A DNA stretch of 5,464 nt from an uncultured Ardenticatenia bacterium (GTDB lineage: Bacteria; Chloroflexota; Anaerolineae; Promineifilales; Promineifilaceae). The notes under the pieces were generated by a model. That model was not told where the DNA came from. It ran no database searches and was given only the letters and a program-made list of their open reading frames with translations. The stretch spans positions 1-5,464 of the forward strand of contig CALLZA010000179.1 of NCBI GenBank assembly GCA_937858165.1. Reading direction: 5' to 3'. A program made the translations under genes and the position numbers. How positions within the stretch are numbered: position 1 is the stretch's first letter; each line of letters begins with the position of its first letter. Shown piece by piece: positions 4,433 to 5,464 of the stretch.

Positions 4433-5263
4433 TTACCCGCTGCCATCCCCACTCAAACTGTCCAGCCGCGCCAGCATCAACCGTTCAAGCTCAGCCGGAT
4501 AGGCCAGGCCGTTGGCCTCGGCCAGAGGCTTAGCCAATGCCTGGTAGAACCCGACGATGATGCTCGCCGCCGCCGTCATCGCCGCCGGCTCCTGGGGGCA
4601 GAAGGTAGCCCGCAGGGCATCCAGCTCCGCCGGCGGCACGGCGGCTTCGATCTTGAACGTGGTCTCGCCGCCCACCTCGGCGTCGGCCAGATTGTGCCGC
4701 AGCCGGGCCAGATTTAGACAAGTGTGGCGTAGCGCCTCCAGTTGACCGTAGGCCCACCACAGTTGGCCGCGACTCATGGCCGTGATGAAGTGGGACAGAT
4801 CGTGCCAGAACCAGGTCAGTTGGCGTCGCAGTGTCGCTACGCCCGCGTCGGCCGCGGCCGGCTCATACGACGCAGGCGCGCCGGCCAGCAACCCTTTCTT
4901 GTCCAGCAAACTCCAGTGCGGTTCGCCCAGCAGTTGGCCGACCTGCTTCTCCGGGATGAAGCTGAGTTCCACTTCCGCGCCGTCGGGCAAAATGAGAAAG
5001 AGCACGTCCGGCAGGTCGAACTGCTCCGCGAACAGCGCCTCGCCCAGTTGCCGGGCGAACGGCCGCGGGTCGGCGGCGAAGTCGTCGTAGGCGTCGTCGG
5101 TTGTCACCAGAATCAGGTCGATGTCGGAGTGGGCGTCGGCCGCGCCGCGAGCGTAGGAGCCGACCAGCAGGGCCGCGGTGATGCGCGCGTCGTCCCGGCA
5201 GGCGACGACAAAGCGATCAATGACCCCTTGTACGTGCGCCGGCAGCAATTCTTGAGTGTTCAT
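4433..5263 (-). CDS. Nucleotidyltransferase (aminoglycoside/lincosamide-type fold)
   Basis: The 276-residue product carries the Pol beta-superfamily motif LLVGSYARGAADAHSDIDLI (32-51): Gly35-Ser36 for nucleotide binding and Asp47/Asp49 for two metals. The third carboxylate is likely Glu97 or Glu99 in GAEVELSF. The C-terminal half is helical and Trp/Leu-rich (LTWFWHDLSHFITAMSRGQL at 148-167, then WWAYGQLEALRHTCLNLARL), resembling the substrate-binding domain of antibiotic nucleotidyltransferases such as ANT(6) or Lnu proteins. Resistance activity is not demonstrated. It is longer than MntA-type antitoxins, and the next gene is not a HEPN toxin, so a MNT/HEPN pair is unlikely. There is no Shine-Dalgarno; the promoter lies so close that the mRNA may be almost leaderless. 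It probably heads an operon with the DUF4287/DUF5655 gene. Confidence 0.85.
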   Translation of the reverse strand: MNTQELLPAHVQGVIDRFVVACRDDARITAALLVGSYARGAADAHSDIDLILVTTDDAYDDFAADPRPFARQLGEALFAEQFDLPDVLFLILPDGAEVELSFIPEKQVGQLLGEPHWSLLDKKGLLAGAPASYEPAAADAGVATLRRQLTWFWHDLSHFITAMSRGQLWWAYGQLEALRHTCLNLARLRHNLADAEVGGETTFKIEAAVPPAELDALRATFCPQEPAAMTAAASIIVGFYQALAKPLAEANGLAYPAELERLMLARLDSLSGDGSG

Positions 5264-5274
5264 TTGGCGTTGAT

Positions 5275-5302
5275 ACTATAGCCAATGACCGTTGGGGTGC
5301 AA
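5275..5302 (-). promoter_or_regulatory. Promoter of the nucleotidyltransferase operon
   Basis: On the minus strand, TTGCAC (5297-5302) and TATAGT (5275-5280) are separated by 16 bp; the -10 matches consensus at five of six positions. Transcription would begin near 5268, about 5 nt before the ATG codon at 5263, which also lacks a Shine-Dalgarno, so translation may start by the leaderless route. Confidence 0.5.
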
Positions 5303-5315
5303 GGTGGGGTCATTG
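5283..5315. promoter_or_regulatory. Inverted repeat flanking the -35 box (candidate operator)
   Basis: CAATGACC (5283-5290) and GGTCATTG (5308-5315) are perfect 8-bp inverted copies with a 17-bp spacer. The half-sites are centred 25 bp apart and straddle the -35 hexamer proposed at 5297-5302. This arrangement suits a dimeric regulator covering the promoter; a chance or structural repeat cannot be excluded. Confidence 0.4.
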
Positions 5316-5318
5316 TTG

Positions 5319-5330
5319 GATAGGCCTATC
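5319..5330. repeat. Perfect 12-bp palindrome
   Basis: GATAGGCCTATC is self-complementary over 12 bp and lies just beyond the inverted repeat, upstream of the nucleotidyltransferase promoter. It has no loop, so a protein site is likelier than an RNA hairpin. Function unknown. Confidence 0.4.
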
Positions 5331-5342
5331 GCATACTCCTTC

Positions 5343-5459
5343 GACGCGGGTTGAAACCCCGCGTCTGGCAGGCCAAACCCGGCTGAAGCCGGTTGCCGTC
5401 GCCGCCGAAACGCGTTTGAACGCGTTTGGCATAGCAGCCGGCGGGTTTCAACCGCCGGC
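5343..5459. repeat. Array of four hairpin-forming palindromes (REP-like)
   Basis: Four consecutive inverted repeats occupy the right edge. Hairpin 1 (5343-5365): 8-bp stem GACGCGGG/CCCGCGTC, loop TTGAAAC. Hairpin 2 (5379-5392): CCGGC/GCCGG, loop TGAA, extendable outward with bulges. Hairpin 3 (5408-5427): AAACGCGT/ACGCGTTT, loop TTGA. Hairpin 4 (5437-5459): 8-bp stem GCCGGCGG/CCGCCGGC, loop GTTTCAA, the exact reverse complement of loop 1. Stems differ entirely while the TGAA core (TTCA in the fourth) persists in or across the loop, so compensatory change seems to maintain structure. No coding potential, direct CRISPR-type repeat or T-tract is present. The array may continue beyond the window. 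Confidence 0.75.
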
Positions 5460-5464
5460 GCGCG

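Noticed and set aside
4433..5263. MntA/HepT-type toxin-antitoxin pair
   Set aside because: The nucleotidyltransferase is too long for MntA and the adjoining DUF4287/DUF5655 protein lacks the HEPN Rx4-6H motif context.
5343..5459. CRISPR array
   Set aside because: The units are palindromes with differing stems, not identical direct repeats separated by uniform spacers, and no cas gene is present.

Overview
The window looks like one end of a metagenome-type contig from a high-GC bacterium. I favour an environmental Chloroflexota (Anaerolineae/Promineifilum-like). The grounds are the Thr/Pro/Ala-rich linker behind the lipobox of the secreted dioxygenase, degenerate heptamer repeats, toxin-antitoxin pairs scattered between metabolic genes, and a hairpin array at the right edge. 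This assignment is inference; no rRNA or other marker is present.

Bases 1-139 are not genomic. They hold unplaceable sequence, a T9 run, and a complete Illumina P7/Nextera i7 adapter ending in the Tn5 mosaic end. Genomic sequence starts at base 140, inside a doc-family toxin gene that is cut off there.

Layout from 140 on. (1) Minus strand, 140-1491: a Tat/lipoprotein-type intradiol dioxygenase gene, then a short heptamer array, then an AbrB-type antitoxin overlapping the truncated Doc toxin by 4 bp. (2) Plus strand, 1763-2944: a saccharopine dehydrogenase / lysine 6-dehydrogenase-like enzyme. (3) Plus strand, 3042-3495: a complete RelB-like/RelE-ParE toxin-antitoxin pair, less GC-rich than its surroundings. 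(4) Minus strand, 3544-3735: a small exported or membrane protein. (5) Minus strand, 3863-5263: a probable two-gene operon of a nucleotidyltransferase followed by a DUF4287/DUF5655 protein. (6) 5264-5464: a promoter region with inverted repeats, then four consecutive hairpins running to the window edge.

The most interesting structure is a direct repeat that brackets the saccharopine dehydrogenase-like gene. The extended -10 promoter and first codons of the RelB-like antitoxin (from 3001) recur in degenerate form at 1640-1704. There they encode only a 13-codon stub (MMTLEGIQLKGPE). This suggests a partial duplication of the toxin-antitoxin locus, or an insertion into it, with the metabolic gene between the copies. 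Otherwise the window is an ordinary accessory region. I see no CRISPR array, transposase, tRNA or rRNA, and no clearly new multi-gene system.
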